A DNA stretch of 64,000 bases from Neotabrizicola shimadae (GTDB taxonomy: Bacteria; Pseudomonadota; Alphaproteobacteria; Rhodobacterales; Rhodobacteraceae). The notes beneath the pieces are model-generated. The model did no database searches and had not been told where the DNA came from. It was given only the letters and a program-made list of their open reading frames with translations. The position numbers and the translations under genes are program-made. Below are positions 11,098 through 19,257 of this stretch, in pieces. Every line of letters begins with the position of its first letter. Position 1 is the first letter of the stretch. The DNA lies in NCBI RefSeq assembly GCF_019623905.1, contig NZ_CP069370.1:1-64000 (forward strand), in the 5' to 3' direction.

Positions 11098-11532
11098 ACA
11101 ATGTGTGTCCTGGTTCCGGCAATCTTGCACAGAAGGTGCGGCCCTTGGCCATCGTCGCGAAGGGCTGATGTGGGCCACATCAACGACCGTTTCCGCCACA
11201 ACGGCCAGTTCGACTAATGCGCCGGCGCTGCAAAGCGAGCTCCGGCCCGCGTGGATCTCAAGATCCTTCCGGCCGAACTGCGCGACGGTCGGGTGATGAT
11301 CCAGCTGCCCTGATCCGCTACGCGACCCCTGCTGATTCGCATTGGCCGCGCCCGCAACGGCGACTCCTGACGCCACACCGCCGCGACCATCCACGCCTAA
11401 GCTCAGCCGCGACCGTTCACCGCGCCGCGCGCCCTTTGCTGCCAAGCCAGCGGTCGCAAAGGAAATTATCAAAACCCGACGTGAACCCGTACTTGTATGG
11501 CGCGGCGCGGGCCGCTTGCGCAATAAAAGTAT
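11098..11532. other. Gene-free stretch between marR and the ABC transporter
   Basis: I find no convincing gene in these 435 bp. Short open frames exist on both strands, including a plus-strand tail reading [20 protein letters not shown] and then a stop at about 11312, but none has a start, ribosome binding site or recognisable domain. It may hold degraded coding sequence. Confidence 0.4.
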
Positions 11533-11560
11533 TTGACTGCATGTTCAGTCTTATTAGTGT
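11533..11560 (+). promoter_or_regulatory. Predicted TetR/BetI-type operator and promoter for the ABC transporter operon
   Basis: GACTG (11535-11539) and CAGTC (11546-11550) form an inverted repeat with a 6-bp centre, inside TTGACTGCATGTTCAGTC. This resembles boxes bound by BetI-type TetR repressors. The same bases provide a TTGACT -35-like element, with TAGTGT at 11555-11560 as a weak -10. It lies 65 bp before the transporter ATPase start; the BetI-like regulator at 17049 is the obvious candidate ligand. Confidence 0.45.
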
Positions 11561-11624
11561 CACTTCCCAGAACACCGGCCACGCCGCGCAAAGACGGCGG
11601 GTCGCGACAGGAGGGGCGAAAGGA

Positions 11625-12707
11625 ATGGCACCGGATTCCCCGGCGATCGAGGTCATGGATGTGGCCAAGGCCTTCGGAGAGGCGCGCGCGCTCGATGGCG
11701 TCTCGGTCGCCATCCGCGAAAACGAATTCTTCACGCTGCTCGGCCCCTCGGGCTGCGGCAAGACCACGCTTCTGCGGCTGATCGCGGGCTTCGACTTTCC
11801 AACCACCGGCGAAATCCGCCTGCACGGTCAGGATATCGCGGGCCAGCCGCCCTTTGCGCGGCCCGTGAACACCGTGTTCCAAAGCTATGCGCTGTTTCCG
11901 CACATGACGGTCGAACAGAACATCGGCTTCGGCCTCAAGATGCTGGGCAAGCCGCGCGCCCAGGCCGCCGAACGGGTCAACCAGATGCTTGCGCTGGTGC
12001 GGATGGAAAGCTTTCGCACCCGCCGCACGTCCCAGCTTTCCGGCGGCCAGCAGCAGCGCGTCGCGCTGGCCCGGGCGCTGGCGCCCGCGCCGCGCGTCCT
12101 TCTGCTGGACGAACCGCTGTCCGCCCTGGACTACAAGCTGCGCAAGGAAATGCAGGGCGAGCTGAAGCGGCTCCAGACCGAGACCGGCATCACCTTCATC
12201 TTCGTCACCCACGACCAGGAAGAAGCCCTCACGATGTCCGACCGCATCGCCGTCATGTCGGGCGGGCGCATCCTGCAGGTCGGCTCCCCGCGCGACATCT
12301 ACGACCACCCGCGTACCCGCTTCGTGGCCGATTTCATCGGCGAAGTGAACTTCCTCGCCGGCACCCTTGTCACCACCTATGGCACCGCGGGCCGCGTCCG
12401 CCTCGCCGTAGGGGGCGAGGTCCAGGCGGGTCTGCCCGATACCGCGCCGCCGTCCGGCCCCGTCACCGTGATCGTGCGCCCCGAACATGCCGAGCTGCGC
12501 GCCCCCGACCAGCCCGCTGACCTGCGCGGAACGCTGGATCAGGTGGTCTATTTCGGCACCGACACCCACCTGCACGTCCGCCTTTCCGACGGGTCGGAGT
12601 TTGTCCTGCGCCAGCAGAACAGCCCCGGCGGCGACCTCGGGCTGGCACCGGGGGCAGGGGTCGGCATCGCCTTCAAGCCGGGCGCCGCCCGCGTGCTGAA
12701 GGACTGA
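11625..12707 (+). CDS. ABC transporter ATP-binding protein (PotA-like, spermidine/putrescine family)
   Basis: The 360-residue ATPase energises uptake through the two permeases encoded next. It shows Walker [10 protein letters not shown] at residues 40-48, the Q-loop ([13 protein letters not shown]), the ABC signature [15 protein letters not shown], Walker [13 protein letters not shown] and the switch histidine in [17 protein letters not shown]-terminal TOBE domain ([10 protein letters not shown] onward) is typical of PotA and related importers. The frame is open far upstream, but the ATG at 11625 follows GGAGGGGCGAAAGGA and gives the normal length. The stop is 2 bp before the first permease gene, so the four transporter genes are one operon. 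Confidence 0.92.
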   Translation: MAPDSPAIEVMDVAKAFGEARALDGVSVAIRENEFFTLLGPSGCGKTTLLRLIAGFDFPTTGEIRLHGQDIAGQPPFARPVNTVFQSYALFPHMTVEQNIGFGLKMLGKPRAQAAERVNQMLALVRMESFRTRRTSQLSGGQQQRVALARALAPAPRVLLLDEPLSALDYKLRKEMQGELKRLQTETGITFIFVTHDQEEALTMSDRIAVMSGGRILQVGSPRDIYDHPRTRFVADFIGEVNFLAGTLVTTYGTAGRVRLAVGGEVQAGLPDTAPPSGPVTVIVRPEHAELRAPDQPADLRGTLDQVVYFGTDTHLHVRLSDGSEFVLRQQNSPGGDLGLAPGAGVGIAFKPGAARVLKD

Positions 12708-12709
12708 CC

Positions 12710-13636
12710 ATGCCCACAGCCGCCGAAATCGCCACGCTGGAATCCCGCCGCGCCACCCGGATGCGCTGGTGGCTTTCCACCCCCGCTCTCGCCGTGGTCT
12801 TCCTCTTCGCCGTCGCGCCGCTGGCCGTGATTGTCCTCTATTCCTTCATGGAGAAGGGCGATTACGGCGATGTGAAATACTGGCAGTTCTCGCTGGACGG
12901 CTGGTTCTCGGTCTTCTTCGAACGCGGGCTCTTCGACGACAGCATCGGCATCGCCCAGGCTCATGTCAGCATCCTGTGGCGCTCGGTGAAGCTGGCCGCG
13001 ATCACCACCCTCGTCACGCTGCTCATCGGCTTTCCCACCGCCTGGTTCATCGCCACCCGGCCCGAACGTCAGCGTGATTTCTGGCTGTTCCTCATCACCA
13101 TCCCGTTCTGGACGAACCTCCTGATCCGCACCTTCGCCATCCAGGAGGTGTTCCGCAACGAAGGCGTCCTGAACAGCCTGCTTCTGTGGACCGGGCTCAT
13201 CGACAAGCCCTTCCAGATCATGTTCACCGACCTCGGCATCTTCCTCGGCATGGCCTATGTCTACCTGCCGCTCATGGTGCTGCCGGTCTACGCGAGCCTC
13301 GAAAAATTCGACTTCCGCTTCGCCGAGGCCGCCTCCGACCTATACGCCACCAACAGCCGCACGCTCTGTCACATCATCCTGCCGATGACGCGGCCCGCCA
13401 TCATCGCCGGCTGCATCCTCGTCTTCATCCCCGCGCTTGGCGCCTATGTCACGCCGCGCCTCCTGGGGGGCGGCAAGAACCTCATGCTCGGCAACCTGAT
13501 CGAGCTTCAGTTCGGCCAGGCCCGCAACTGGCCACTTGGCGCCGCCCTGTCGCTGACACTGACCGCCGCCGTCATGCTGGCGCTTCTCGTCTATGTCCGC
13601 GTCGCCGCGAAATCCGGAGGGCGCGCCCATGGCTAG
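12710..13636 (+). CDS. ABC transporter permease (PotB/PotH-like)
   Basis: A 308-residue inner-membrane permease. After a short cytoplasmic N-terminus come TM1 (LAVVFLFAVAPLAVIVLYSF) and five further hydrophobic helices. The cytoplasmic coupling loop is visible as EAASDLYATNSRTLCHIILPMTRPAI, the EAA motif that contacts the ATPase. Sequence features match the first permease of spermidine/putrescine systems. Its 3' end overlaps the second permease by 8 nt. The substrate is inferred from the binding protein and could be another cationic or carboxylated compound. Confidence 0.91.
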   Translation: MPTAAEIATLESRRATRMRWWLSTPALAVVFLFAVAPLAVIVLYSFMEKGDYGDVKYWQFSLDGWFSVFFERGLFDDSIGIAQAHVSILWRSVKLAAITTLVTLLIGFPTAWFIATRPERQRDFWLFLITIPFWTNLLIRTFAIQEVFRNEGVLNSLLLWTGLIDKPFQIMFTDLGIFLGMAYVYLPLMVLPVYASLEKFDFRFAEAASDLYATNSRTLCHIILPMTRPAIIAGCILVFIPALGAYVTPRLLGGGKNLMLGNLIELQFGQARNWPLGAALSLTLTAAVMLALLVYVRVAAKSGGRAHG

Positions 13637-14429
13637 GTCCCATTCCGTCCGCCACCAGCGCGGCTTCACCTTCATTGCGCTGACCTGCTTCTTCCTTCTG
13701 TACCTGCCGATGGCCACGATGGTGGTCTTTGCCTTCAACGCGGGCACCACCGTCGGACAACTCGACGGCCTGTCTCTGCGCTGGTTCCGAGCCGCCTGGG
13801 AAAACGACCGCATCATCGACGCGCTCCTGCGTTCGCTGACCATCGCCCCCATCGCCGCGGTCATCGCCACAGCCGTGGCCACCATGGCGGCCCTCGCGAC
13901 CACACGCACCGCGCCTTATCGCGGCATGTCGCTGAAGGTCGCCTTCATCAACCAGCCGCTCATGGTGCCGGAAATCGTCACCGCCGTGGCGCTGCTCGTG
14001 GTCTTCGCCCGCATCAAGGTCTGGACGGGCTACACCGGCCTTGGCTACCTGATTGCCGCCCACACCGCCTTCTGCGTGCCCTTCGCCTTCCTGCCGATCC
14101 GTGCCCGGCTGGAAACCATGGATCTCACGCTGGAACGCGCCGCCGCCGACCTCTACGCGCGGCCCTGGGCCACGTTCCGCCACATCACTCTGCCGCTTCT
14201 GTGGCCCGGCATCCTTGCGGGCTTCATGCTGGCCTTCGTCGTCTCGCTCGACGATGTGGTCATCACCGAATTCATCAAGTCCGCCGGCCAGGAGACCCTG
14301 CCCACCTACATGCTGGGCCAGCTCCGCCGCAGCGTCACACCCGAGATGAACGCCATCTCGACCGTTTTCCTCGGCGTCTCGATCGCCGTCGTCAGCCTGT
14401 TCTTCCTTCTCAGCCGCAAGAAGACCTGA
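13629..14429 (+). CDS. ABC transporter permease (PotC/PotI-like)
   Basis: The 266-residue partner permease has six predicted TMs, starting with GFTFIALTCFFLLYLPMATMVVFAFN. Its EAA-type loop reads ERAAADLYARPWATFRHITLPLLWPGI, and the conserved SLDDVVITEF follows. The ATG at 13629 sits behind GGAGGG inside the end of the upstream gene; an earlier in-frame codon at 13593 would add 12 residues without family support. The binding-protein gene starts 21 bp after the stop. It forms a heterodimeric channel with the preceding permease. Confidence 0.91.
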   Translation: MARSHSVRHQRGFTFIALTCFFLLYLPMATMVVFAFNAGTTVGQLDGLSLRWFRAAWENDRIIDALLRSLTIAPIAAVIATAVATMAALATTRTAPYRGMSLKVAFINQPLMVPEIVTAVALLVVFARIKVWTGYTGLGYLIAAHTAFCVPFAFLPIRARLETMDLTLERAAADLYARPWATFRHITLPLLWPGILAGFMLAFVVSLDDVVITEFIKSAGQETLPTYMLGQLRRSVTPEMNAISTVFLGVSIAVVSLFFLLSRKKT

Positions 14430-14450
14430 CCCCTCACCCAGGAGCCGCCC

Positions 14451-15485
14451 ATGCGCAATGCCCGACTGCTGCTTTCCCTCTCTGCCCTGGCCCTCGTTGC
14501 CGCCGGTACCGCCCGGGCCGAGGGCGAGCTGAACATCTTCAACTGGGGCGAATACACCAGCCCCGAGCTGATCAAGAAGTTCGAGGAAACCTACGACGTC
14601 AAGGTGACCATCACCGACTTCGACTCGAACGACACCGCGCTTGCCAAGGCCCGGCAGGGCGGGAACAACTTCGACATCGTGGTGCCAAGCGCCACCTTCG
14701 TGCAGATCTGGATCAACGAAGGCCTGCTGCTGGAAACCCGCCCCGACCAGATGGAGAACTTCAAGAACGTCGATCCCCGCTGGATCGACGTCGAGTTCGA
14801 CCCCGGCCGCCGCTACACCGTGCCGTGGCAATGGGGCACCACCGGTGTCATCGTCGACACCGACATCTACAAGGGCGACCCGAACACCTCGTCCATCTTC
14901 CTCGATCCGCCGCCCGAACTGGTGGGCAAGGTCAATGTCGTCCCCGAGATGGGCGATGTCATGACCATGGCGGTCCTGGCCGAAGGCGGCAAGGTCTGCA
15001 CCGACGACATGGAGGTGCTCAAGCGCGTCCACGCCAAGCTCGTCGCCGCCAAGCCGAAATGGGTGGCGATGGATTACGGCAGCATCGAAAAGTACACAGG
15101 CGGAGACTACGCCGCCGGCCTCGCCTGGAGCGGCGCGGCCATGCGCATCCGCCTCGAAGCCCCGCGCTTCGTCTATGGCTATCCCAAGGAAGGCTACCCG
15201 ATCTGGATGGACAACGTCGCCGTCCTGAAATCGGCGCCCAATGCCGAAAATGCCAAGCTCTTCCAGAACTTCATCATGGATCCGGAAAACGCCGCGCTGA
15301 TCTCGTCCTATGCGCGCTATGCCAACGGCATCAAGGGCTCCGAGGCGTTCATGCCGGAAGACATGCGCGACGCGCCCGAAATCGTGGTGCCCGAAGAGTT
15401 TGTCGCCCTGGGCGATTTCTCCCCGGCCTGCCCGCCCGAGGTGAACGACCTCTACACCCGCATCTGGACCGATGTCCTGAAATGA
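14451..15485 (+). CDS. Extracellular solute-binding protein (PotD/PotF-like)
   Basis: This 344-residue periplasmic receptor delivers ligand to the permease pair. A Sec signal peptide (MRNARLLLSLSALALVAAGTARA, cleavage near residue 23) precedes a mature protein opening GELNIFNWGEYTSPELIKKFEE, very like PotD/PotF (NWTEY region). DFDSNDTALAKARQGG and FDIVVPS follow at the expected places. Polyamine specificity is inferred from this similarity. Unlike the classical pot order the receptor is last, which is common in PotFGHI-type systems. A strong hairpin lies directly downstream, perhaps protecting the highly expressed receptor message. Confidence 0.91.
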   Translation: MRNARLLLSLSALALVAAGTARAEGELNIFNWGEYTSPELIKKFEETYDVKVTITDFDSNDTALAKARQGGNNFDIVVPSATFVQIWINEGLLLETRPDQMENFKNVDPRWIDVEFDPGRRYTVPWQWGTTGVIVDTDIYKGDPNTSSIFLDPPPELVGKVNVVPEMGDVMTMAVLAEGGKVCTDDMEVLKRVHAKLVAAKPKWVAMDYGSIEKYTGGDYAAGLAWSGAAMRIRLEAPRFVYGYPKEGYPIWMDNVAVLKSAPNAENAKLFQNFIMDPENAALISSYARYANGIKGSEAFMPEDMRDAPEIVVPEEFVALGDFSPACPPEVNDLYTRIWTDVLK

Positions 15486-15492
15486 CCTGTCC

Positions 15493-15515
15493 GGCGGGGC
15501 CCACCCGGCCCCGCC
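15493..15515 (+). terminator. GC-rich hairpin after the solute-binding protein gene
   Basis: GGCGGGGCC and GGCCCCGCC pair as a perfect 9-bp stem with a 5-nt loop (15502-15506), 8 bp after the receptor stop. There is no T-run, so it may act as partial terminator or 3'-end stabiliser rather than full stop before the amidase gene. Confidence 0.5.
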
Positions 15516-15540
15516 CTCCCCAAACACCCGGAAGACCCCG

Positions 15541-16968
15541 ATGAGCGATCTCGATCTGTGCTACCTGCCCGCACACGAAGCCATGCGCCGCTTCAAGGCG
15601 CGCGACCTGTCTCCCGTCGAGCTGATGGAGGCGGTCATTGCCCGTGCCGAGGCGGTGAAAGACCCGGTCAACGCCTTCACCTACACTCATTTCGACGAGG
15701 CGATGGACCAGGCCCGCAAGGCCGAGGCGAAATTTGCCCGCAGCGCCCGCACCCGCGCGCTGGAAGGCCTGCCCATCGGCATCAAGGATGAAAGCGAGAT
15801 CAAGGGCAAACCCACCTCGTCCGGCTCGCTGATCCTGAAGGATCATATCGCCGACCAGACCTCCACCAACAACGCCCGCATCATGGCTGCCGGCGGCATC
15901 ATCCACGCCCGCACCGCCACGCCCGAGTTTTCCTGTGCCGGCACCACCTGGACTCGGCTCTGGGGCGTCACCCGCAACCCGTGGAACCCGGCCTACACCT
16001 GCGGCGGCTCCTCGGGCGGTTCGGGCGCCTCGCTGGCCTCGGGCACCTCGGCCCTCTGCACCGGCTCCGACATCGGCGGCTCCATCCGCATCCCGGCGGC
16101 GGCCTGCGGCGTGGTGGGCTACAAGCCGCCCTATGGTCGCAACCCGGACGACCCGCCCTTCAACCTGGATTTCTTCTGCCACACCGGGCCGATGGCGCGT
16201 GACGTGAAGGACGCGATCCTCCTTCAGAACATCATGTGCGGCCCGTCGCCCACCGACATCTCGACACTTCGCCCTAAGCTGCGCCTGCCGATGGACTACA
16301 AGCCCATCAAGGGCTGGAAGATCGCCTATTCACTCGACCTCGGCCTGTTCGAGGTCGAGGAAGACGTGCGCCGCAACACGCTGGCCGCGCTCGACGTGTT
16401 CCGCTCGCTTGGCGCCACAGTGGAAGAGGTCGATGTCGGCTGGAAGCCCGGCGCGCTTCAGGCCGGGATCGCCTATCTCAAGCACATCTTCGGCGCCTAT
16501 CTCTCGACCTTGCTTGCCGACCATGCCGACGAGATGACGACCTATGCCCGCCAGTTCGCGGAACAGGGCGGTCAATCCACCTCGGCCGATTTCGTGGCCA
16601 GCCTCGAAGCCATCGCCGAGATGTACCTGACCTTCGGCCCGCTGATGGAGAAATACGACGTCTTCATCTGCCCCACCAACTCGGCCACGGCGGTCGCAGC
16701 CGACATGGACCATTCGGTTGAAAAGGTGCAGATCAACGGCAAGGAAGTCGATCCCACCCTGGGTTGGGTGATGACCACGCCCTTCAACATGCTCAGCCGA
16801 TGCCCCGTCCTCTCCGTGCCCTCGGGCCGCGCCGGCAACGGCGTGCCCACCGGCATCCAGATCGTCGGGCGCAGCTATTGCGATGCCGATGTGTTCCGCG
16901 CCGGCCTCGCCTACGAAACCGCCCGCGGCGTCTGGTATGCCGACGCCGCCAACCGCCCGGCGCTCTGA
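15541..16968 (+). CDS. Amidase (amidase signature family, GatA-like)
   Basis: The 475-residue hydrolase has the Ser-cisSer-Lys triad of the amidase signature family. Lys82 lies in GLPIGIKDESEIKG, the cis-Ser at 157/158 in CGGSSGGSGAS, and the nucleophile Ser181 in GSDIGGSIRIPA. Homologues hydrolyse simple amides, N-acyl amines or act as GatA; no gatB or gatC is nearby, so a catabolic amidase is more likely. It is 55 bp downstream of the binding-protein gene on the same strand, which suggests that it hydrolyses an imported amide-bearing compound. No signal peptide is present, so it acts in the cytosol. Confidence 0.9.
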   Translation: MSDLDLCYLPAHEAMRRFKARDLSPVELMEAVIARAEAVKDPVNAFTYTHFDEAMDQARKAEAKFARSARTRALEGLPIGIKDESEIKGKPTSSGSLILKDHIADQTSTNNARIMAAGGIIHARTATPEFSCAGTTWTRLWGVTRNPWNPAYTCGGSSGGSGASLASGTSALCTGSDIGGSIRIPAAACGVVGYKPPYGRNPDDPPFNLDFFCHTGPMARDVKDAILLQNIMCGPSPTDISTLRPKLRLPMDYKPIKGWKIAYSLDLGLFEVEEDVRRNTLAALDVFRSLGATVEEVDVGWKPGALQAGIAYLKHIFGAYLSTLLADHADEMTTYARQFAEQGGQSTSADFVASLEAIAEMYLTFGPLMEKYDVFICPTNSATAVAADMDHSVEKVQINGKEVDPTLGWVMTTPFNMLSRCPVLSVPSGRAGNGVPTGIQIVGRSYCDADVFRAGLAYETARGVWYADAANRPAL

Positions 16969-17004
16969 CCTGCGGTTGACGCCCCACCGGCGCCAAATGA
17001 TAAG

Positions 17005-17028
17005 GGCCGCGGCACTCCTGCCGCGGCC
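17005..17028 (+). terminator. GC-rich hairpin between amidase and tetR
   Basis: GGCCGCGGC and GCCGCGGCC form a perfect 9-bp stem with a 6-nt loop, located 36 bp after the amidase stop and 20 bp before the regulator start. It has no T-run; partial termination or mRNA-end protection is likely. Confidence 0.5.
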
Positions 17029-17048
17029 GTCTCGCCGGAAAGTCCCAG

Positions 17049-17732
17049 ATGTCCCAGGTCACGGACCCGACCCCGCCCGAAGTCGACGGCACCGCGCCCC
17101 TCACGCGGTCGGGCCGGGCCGACCGTCGCCACTTGCGCGGCCAGGCCAGCCTTCAGCGCATCATCGACGCCACCATCGTCACCATCGCCGAAGAGGGCCT
17201 CACCGCCGTGACCATCCAGCGTGTCGCGCGGCGCGTCGGCTCCTCCAATGCCCTCGTCGTCTTTCACTTTGGCACCAAGGAACAGCTGTTCCGCGCAGTG
17301 ATCGAGTTCCTCAACGACCAATACGCCCGGCATTGGGAGGCCACCGTCCGGCGCCCCGGTCTGTCCACACTCGACCGCATCGTCGCAACGCTCGACTGCG
17401 CCCGCAGCTTCAAAACCCAGCATCCCGATTGGGTTGCCGCTTGGGTCGCCTTCGGCAGCGACCGCCAGACGCTCCAGATCGACCGGTCCATCAGCCTGCC
17501 CACAGACCGCGACTATGTCGAACAGGTCCGCAGCCTTCTGGCCCAGATCGCCGAATTCGGCGGCTACACGGATGCCGATATCGACACCCTGTCCGAGGGC
17601 ATGAACTACATGGTCCAGGGCGCCTGGTACTGGGATACGGTCAACTACGACCATCTTCCCTCCGACGCCCTGCGCAAATGCGGGCTCGCCCTCCTGCGCC
17701 ACGCTTTCCCACGCGAACCCTGGCCCGCCTGA
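17049..17732 (+). CDS. TetR family regulator (BetI-like)
   Basis: The 227-residue protein has an N-terminal TetR helix-turn-helix at about residues 35-85 (IIDATIVTIAEEGLTAVTIQRVARRVGSSNALVVFHFGTKEQLF). Its C-terminal ligand-binding domain resembles BetI (HPDWVAAWVAFGSDRQ). BetI-type regulators sense choline, betaine or amine ligands. The gene sits immediately behind the ABC transporter-amidase set, and a BetI-like inverted repeat lies before that operon, so it is the likely regulator of the uptake locus. The effector is unknown. It converges on the tRNA gene. Confidence 0.88.
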   Translation: MSQVTDPTPPEVDGTAPLTRSGRADRRHLRGQASLQRIIDATIVTIAEEGLTAVTIQRVARRVGSSNALVVFHFGTKEQLFRAVIEFLNDQYARHWEATVRRPGLSTLDRIVATLDCARSFKTQHPDWVAAWVAFGSDRQTLQIDRSISLPTDRDYVEQVRSLLAQIAEFGGYTDADIDTLSEGMNYMVQGAWYWDTVNYDHLPSDALRKCGLALLRHAFPREPWPA

Positions 17733-17767
17733 GGGCAGCCGACCTGAACCCCGATCCTCTGTGGAAA

Positions 17768-17843
17768 TGGTGACCCCGGCAGGACTTGAACCTGCAACCT
17801 TCCCCTTAGGAGGGGGACGCTCTATCCGTTGAGCTACGGGGCC
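17768..17843 (-). tRNA. tRNA-Arg (anticodon CCU)
   Basis: On the minus strand the 76-nt gene folds as a complete cloverleaf. The acceptor stem is GGCCCCG/CGGGGTC, the D-arm GCTC...GAGC, the anticodon stem TCCCC/GGGGA with loop CTCCTAA, and the T-arm GCAGG-TTCAAGT-CCTGC. A genomic CCA end is present. Anticodon CCT (CCU) reads AGG arginine codons, which are rare in this GC-rich genome. It lies antisense between the TetR gene and the candidate small RNA. Confidence 0.97.
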
Positions 17844-17911
17844 ACGGCGCCTTCATGCCCGGAAAGTCGCGCCGCATCAACTGCCGCGTGGCATCCGCAT
17901 CAAATCGGTCC

Positions 17912-17954
17912 CTAAAAGGAAAAGGGGGAGCGTATTGGCCCACCGCTCCCCCTT
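17912..17954 (-). terminator. Strong intrinsic terminator (minus strand)
   Basis: AAGGGGGAGCG (17922-17932) pairs perfectly with CGCTCCCCCTT (17944-17954) across an 11-nt loop. Read on the minus strand it is followed by TTTTCCTTTTA, a U-rich tail. On the plus strand there is no T-run. It ends a leftward transcript that starts somewhere in the 70-150 bp to the right. Confidence 0.75.
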
Positions 17955-18027
17955 GGGTCCCTCGCGTCCGGTTTGAGAGCTTGCTGGACGCGCTGGATAT
18001 CGCCGGGGTCGCAAAGGACTGCCCGTT
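17912..18027 (-). ncRNA. Candidate small RNA (about 115 nt), divergent from the LacI-type gene
   Basis: The minus strand here carries the parts of an intrinsic-terminator small RNA. A promoter-like pair lies at TTGTCC (18062-18057) and TATGTT (18039-18034) with 17 bp spacing, predicting a start near 18027. The transcript would contain a 7-bp hairpin (17963-17969 with 17986-17992), then an 11-bp GC-rich terminator stem and a U-rich tail ending near 17912. No open frame with a ribosome binding site is present. A LacI-type operator overlaps the -10 and start site. I do not recognise the RNA family. It could instead be an upstream leader of the tRNA, but the terminator argues against that. Confidence 0.45.
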
Positions 18028-18082
18028 AGCGGTAACATAGCCCGCATTCCCGGCTTGGACAAGCGATCTTTTGGCGCTAACA
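18024..18082. promoter_or_regulatory. Two LacI/GntR-type operators between the candidate sRNA and lacI-type gene
   Basis: O1 at 18024-18037 reads CGTTAGCGGTAACA, with GTTA-N4-TAAC symmetry. O2 at 18069-18082 reads TTTTGGCGCTAACA. Compared with the idealised TGTTAGCGCTAACA, both match at 12 of 14 positions. Their centres are 45 bp apart. O1 covers the -10/start of the predicted leftward promoter and O2 lies in the 5' region of the LacI-type gene, suggesting autoregulation and divergent control. Confidence 0.6.
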
Positions 18083-18108
18083 AGGGTCAATCCCCGAACG
18101 AGGCTTCC

Positions 18109-19140
18109 GTGAACAAGACCACTCCGCCGGTTCCCCGCCGCCTCTTGACCCTTCGCGACGTCTCGGAAGCCTCCGGCGTCAGCGAAATGACGGTCAGCCG
18201 GGTGCTGCGCAATCGCGGCGACGTCTCGGATGCCACGCGCGAGCGTGTGCTCGAAGCCGCCCGCCGCCTGGGCTACGTCCCCAACAAGATCGCAGGCGCC
18301 CTTGCCAGCCAGCGCGTCAACCTCGTCGGCGTCGTCATCCCCTCGCTGTCGAACATGGTCTTCCCCGAGGTGATGACCGGCATATCCGAAGTGCTGGACG
18401 ACACCGGCCTGCAACCCGTGGTCGGCGTCACCAACTACCTCCCCGAACGCGAGGAAGCCGTCTTGTACGAGATGCTGTCCTGGCGCCCCACCGGCCTCAT
18501 CATCGCCGGCCTCGAACACAGCGACGCCGGCCGCGCCATGCTGGAAGCCTCGGGCATCCCCATCGTCGAGATCATGGATATCGACGGTTCCCCGGTCGAC
18601 TCCGCCGTCGGCATCTCGCACCGCCGCGCCGGTCGCCAGATGGCCGAGGAAATCCTCGCCGCCGGCTACCGCCACATCGCCTTCCTCGGCACGCAGATGC
18701 CCAACGACCACCGCGCCCGCAAGCGCCTGGAGGGCTTCGAGGAAGCCCTCGCCAAGGCCGGCGTCGACCTCGTGGACCGCGAGTTCTACTCGGGCGGCTC
18801 CGCGCTCCTGAAGGGGCGCGAGATGACCGCCGCGGTGCTCAACCGCAGCCCCGACGTGGATTTCCTCTACTATTCCAACGACATGATCGGGGCAGGGGGC
18901 CTGCTCTACTGCCTCGACAAGGGCCTCGACGTCCCCGGCAAGATTGGCCTCGCGGGTTTCAACGGCGTCGAACTGCTGGACGGCCTGCCGCGCCGCCTGG
19001 CCACCATGGACGCCTGCCGCCTGGAAATCGGCCGCAAGGCCGCCGAGATCGTCGCCGGCAAGCACCAGGGCGTCATCGGCGGCGAGGTGATCGAGCTTTT
19101 CCCCACGCTGCAACCCGGCGACACCATCCGCCGGACCTGA
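18109..19140 (+). CDS. LacI family transcriptional regulator (GntR/IdnR-like)
   Basis: The 343-residue repressor has an N-terminal LacI HTH (LTLRDVSEASGVSEMTVSRVLRNRGDVSDATRERVLEAARRLGYVPN). It also has the hinge (ALASQRVNLVGVVIPSLSN) and a periplasmic-binding-like effector domain. Overall it most resembles gluconate-type GntR of the LacI family. The GTG at 18109 follows CGAGG and gives the standard N-terminus; an upstream in-frame TTG at 18055 would put O2 inside the gene. No sugar gene is adjacent, so targets besides itself and the candidate sRNA must lie elsewhere. Confidence 0.9.
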   Translation: MNKTTPPVPRRLLTLRDVSEASGVSEMTVSRVLRNRGDVSDATRERVLEAARRLGYVPNKIAGALASQRVNLVGVVIPSLSNMVFPEVMTGISEVLDDTGLQPVVGVTNYLPEREEAVLYEMLSWRPTGLIIAGLEHSDAGRAMLEASGIPIVEIMDIDGSPVDSAVGISHRRAGRQMAEEILAAGYRHIAFLGTQMPNDHRARKRLEGFEEALAKAGVDLVDREFYSGGSALLKGREMTAAVLNRSPDVDFLYYSNDMIGAGGLLYCLDKGLDVPGKIGLAGFNGVELLDGLPRRLATMDACRLEIGRKAAEIVAGKHQGVIGGEVIELFPTLQPGDTIRRT

Positions 19141-19257
19141 GTTTTCGCCGCCCGCGCCAACCCCGCATCGGCTCCCTCCGGCCCTGGCGTGTTTGTGATG
19201 TCGGCCCCTGTCCCCGGCCGATATGTTCCGACCATTCGCACAACATTGGAGTTCCCC

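Noticed and set aside
13572-15527. 651-codon minus-strand frame across the second permease and binding-protein genes
   Set aside because: Antisense shadow; Gly/Asp/His-rich composition without motifs, while the plus-strand genes show clear ABC transporter signatures.
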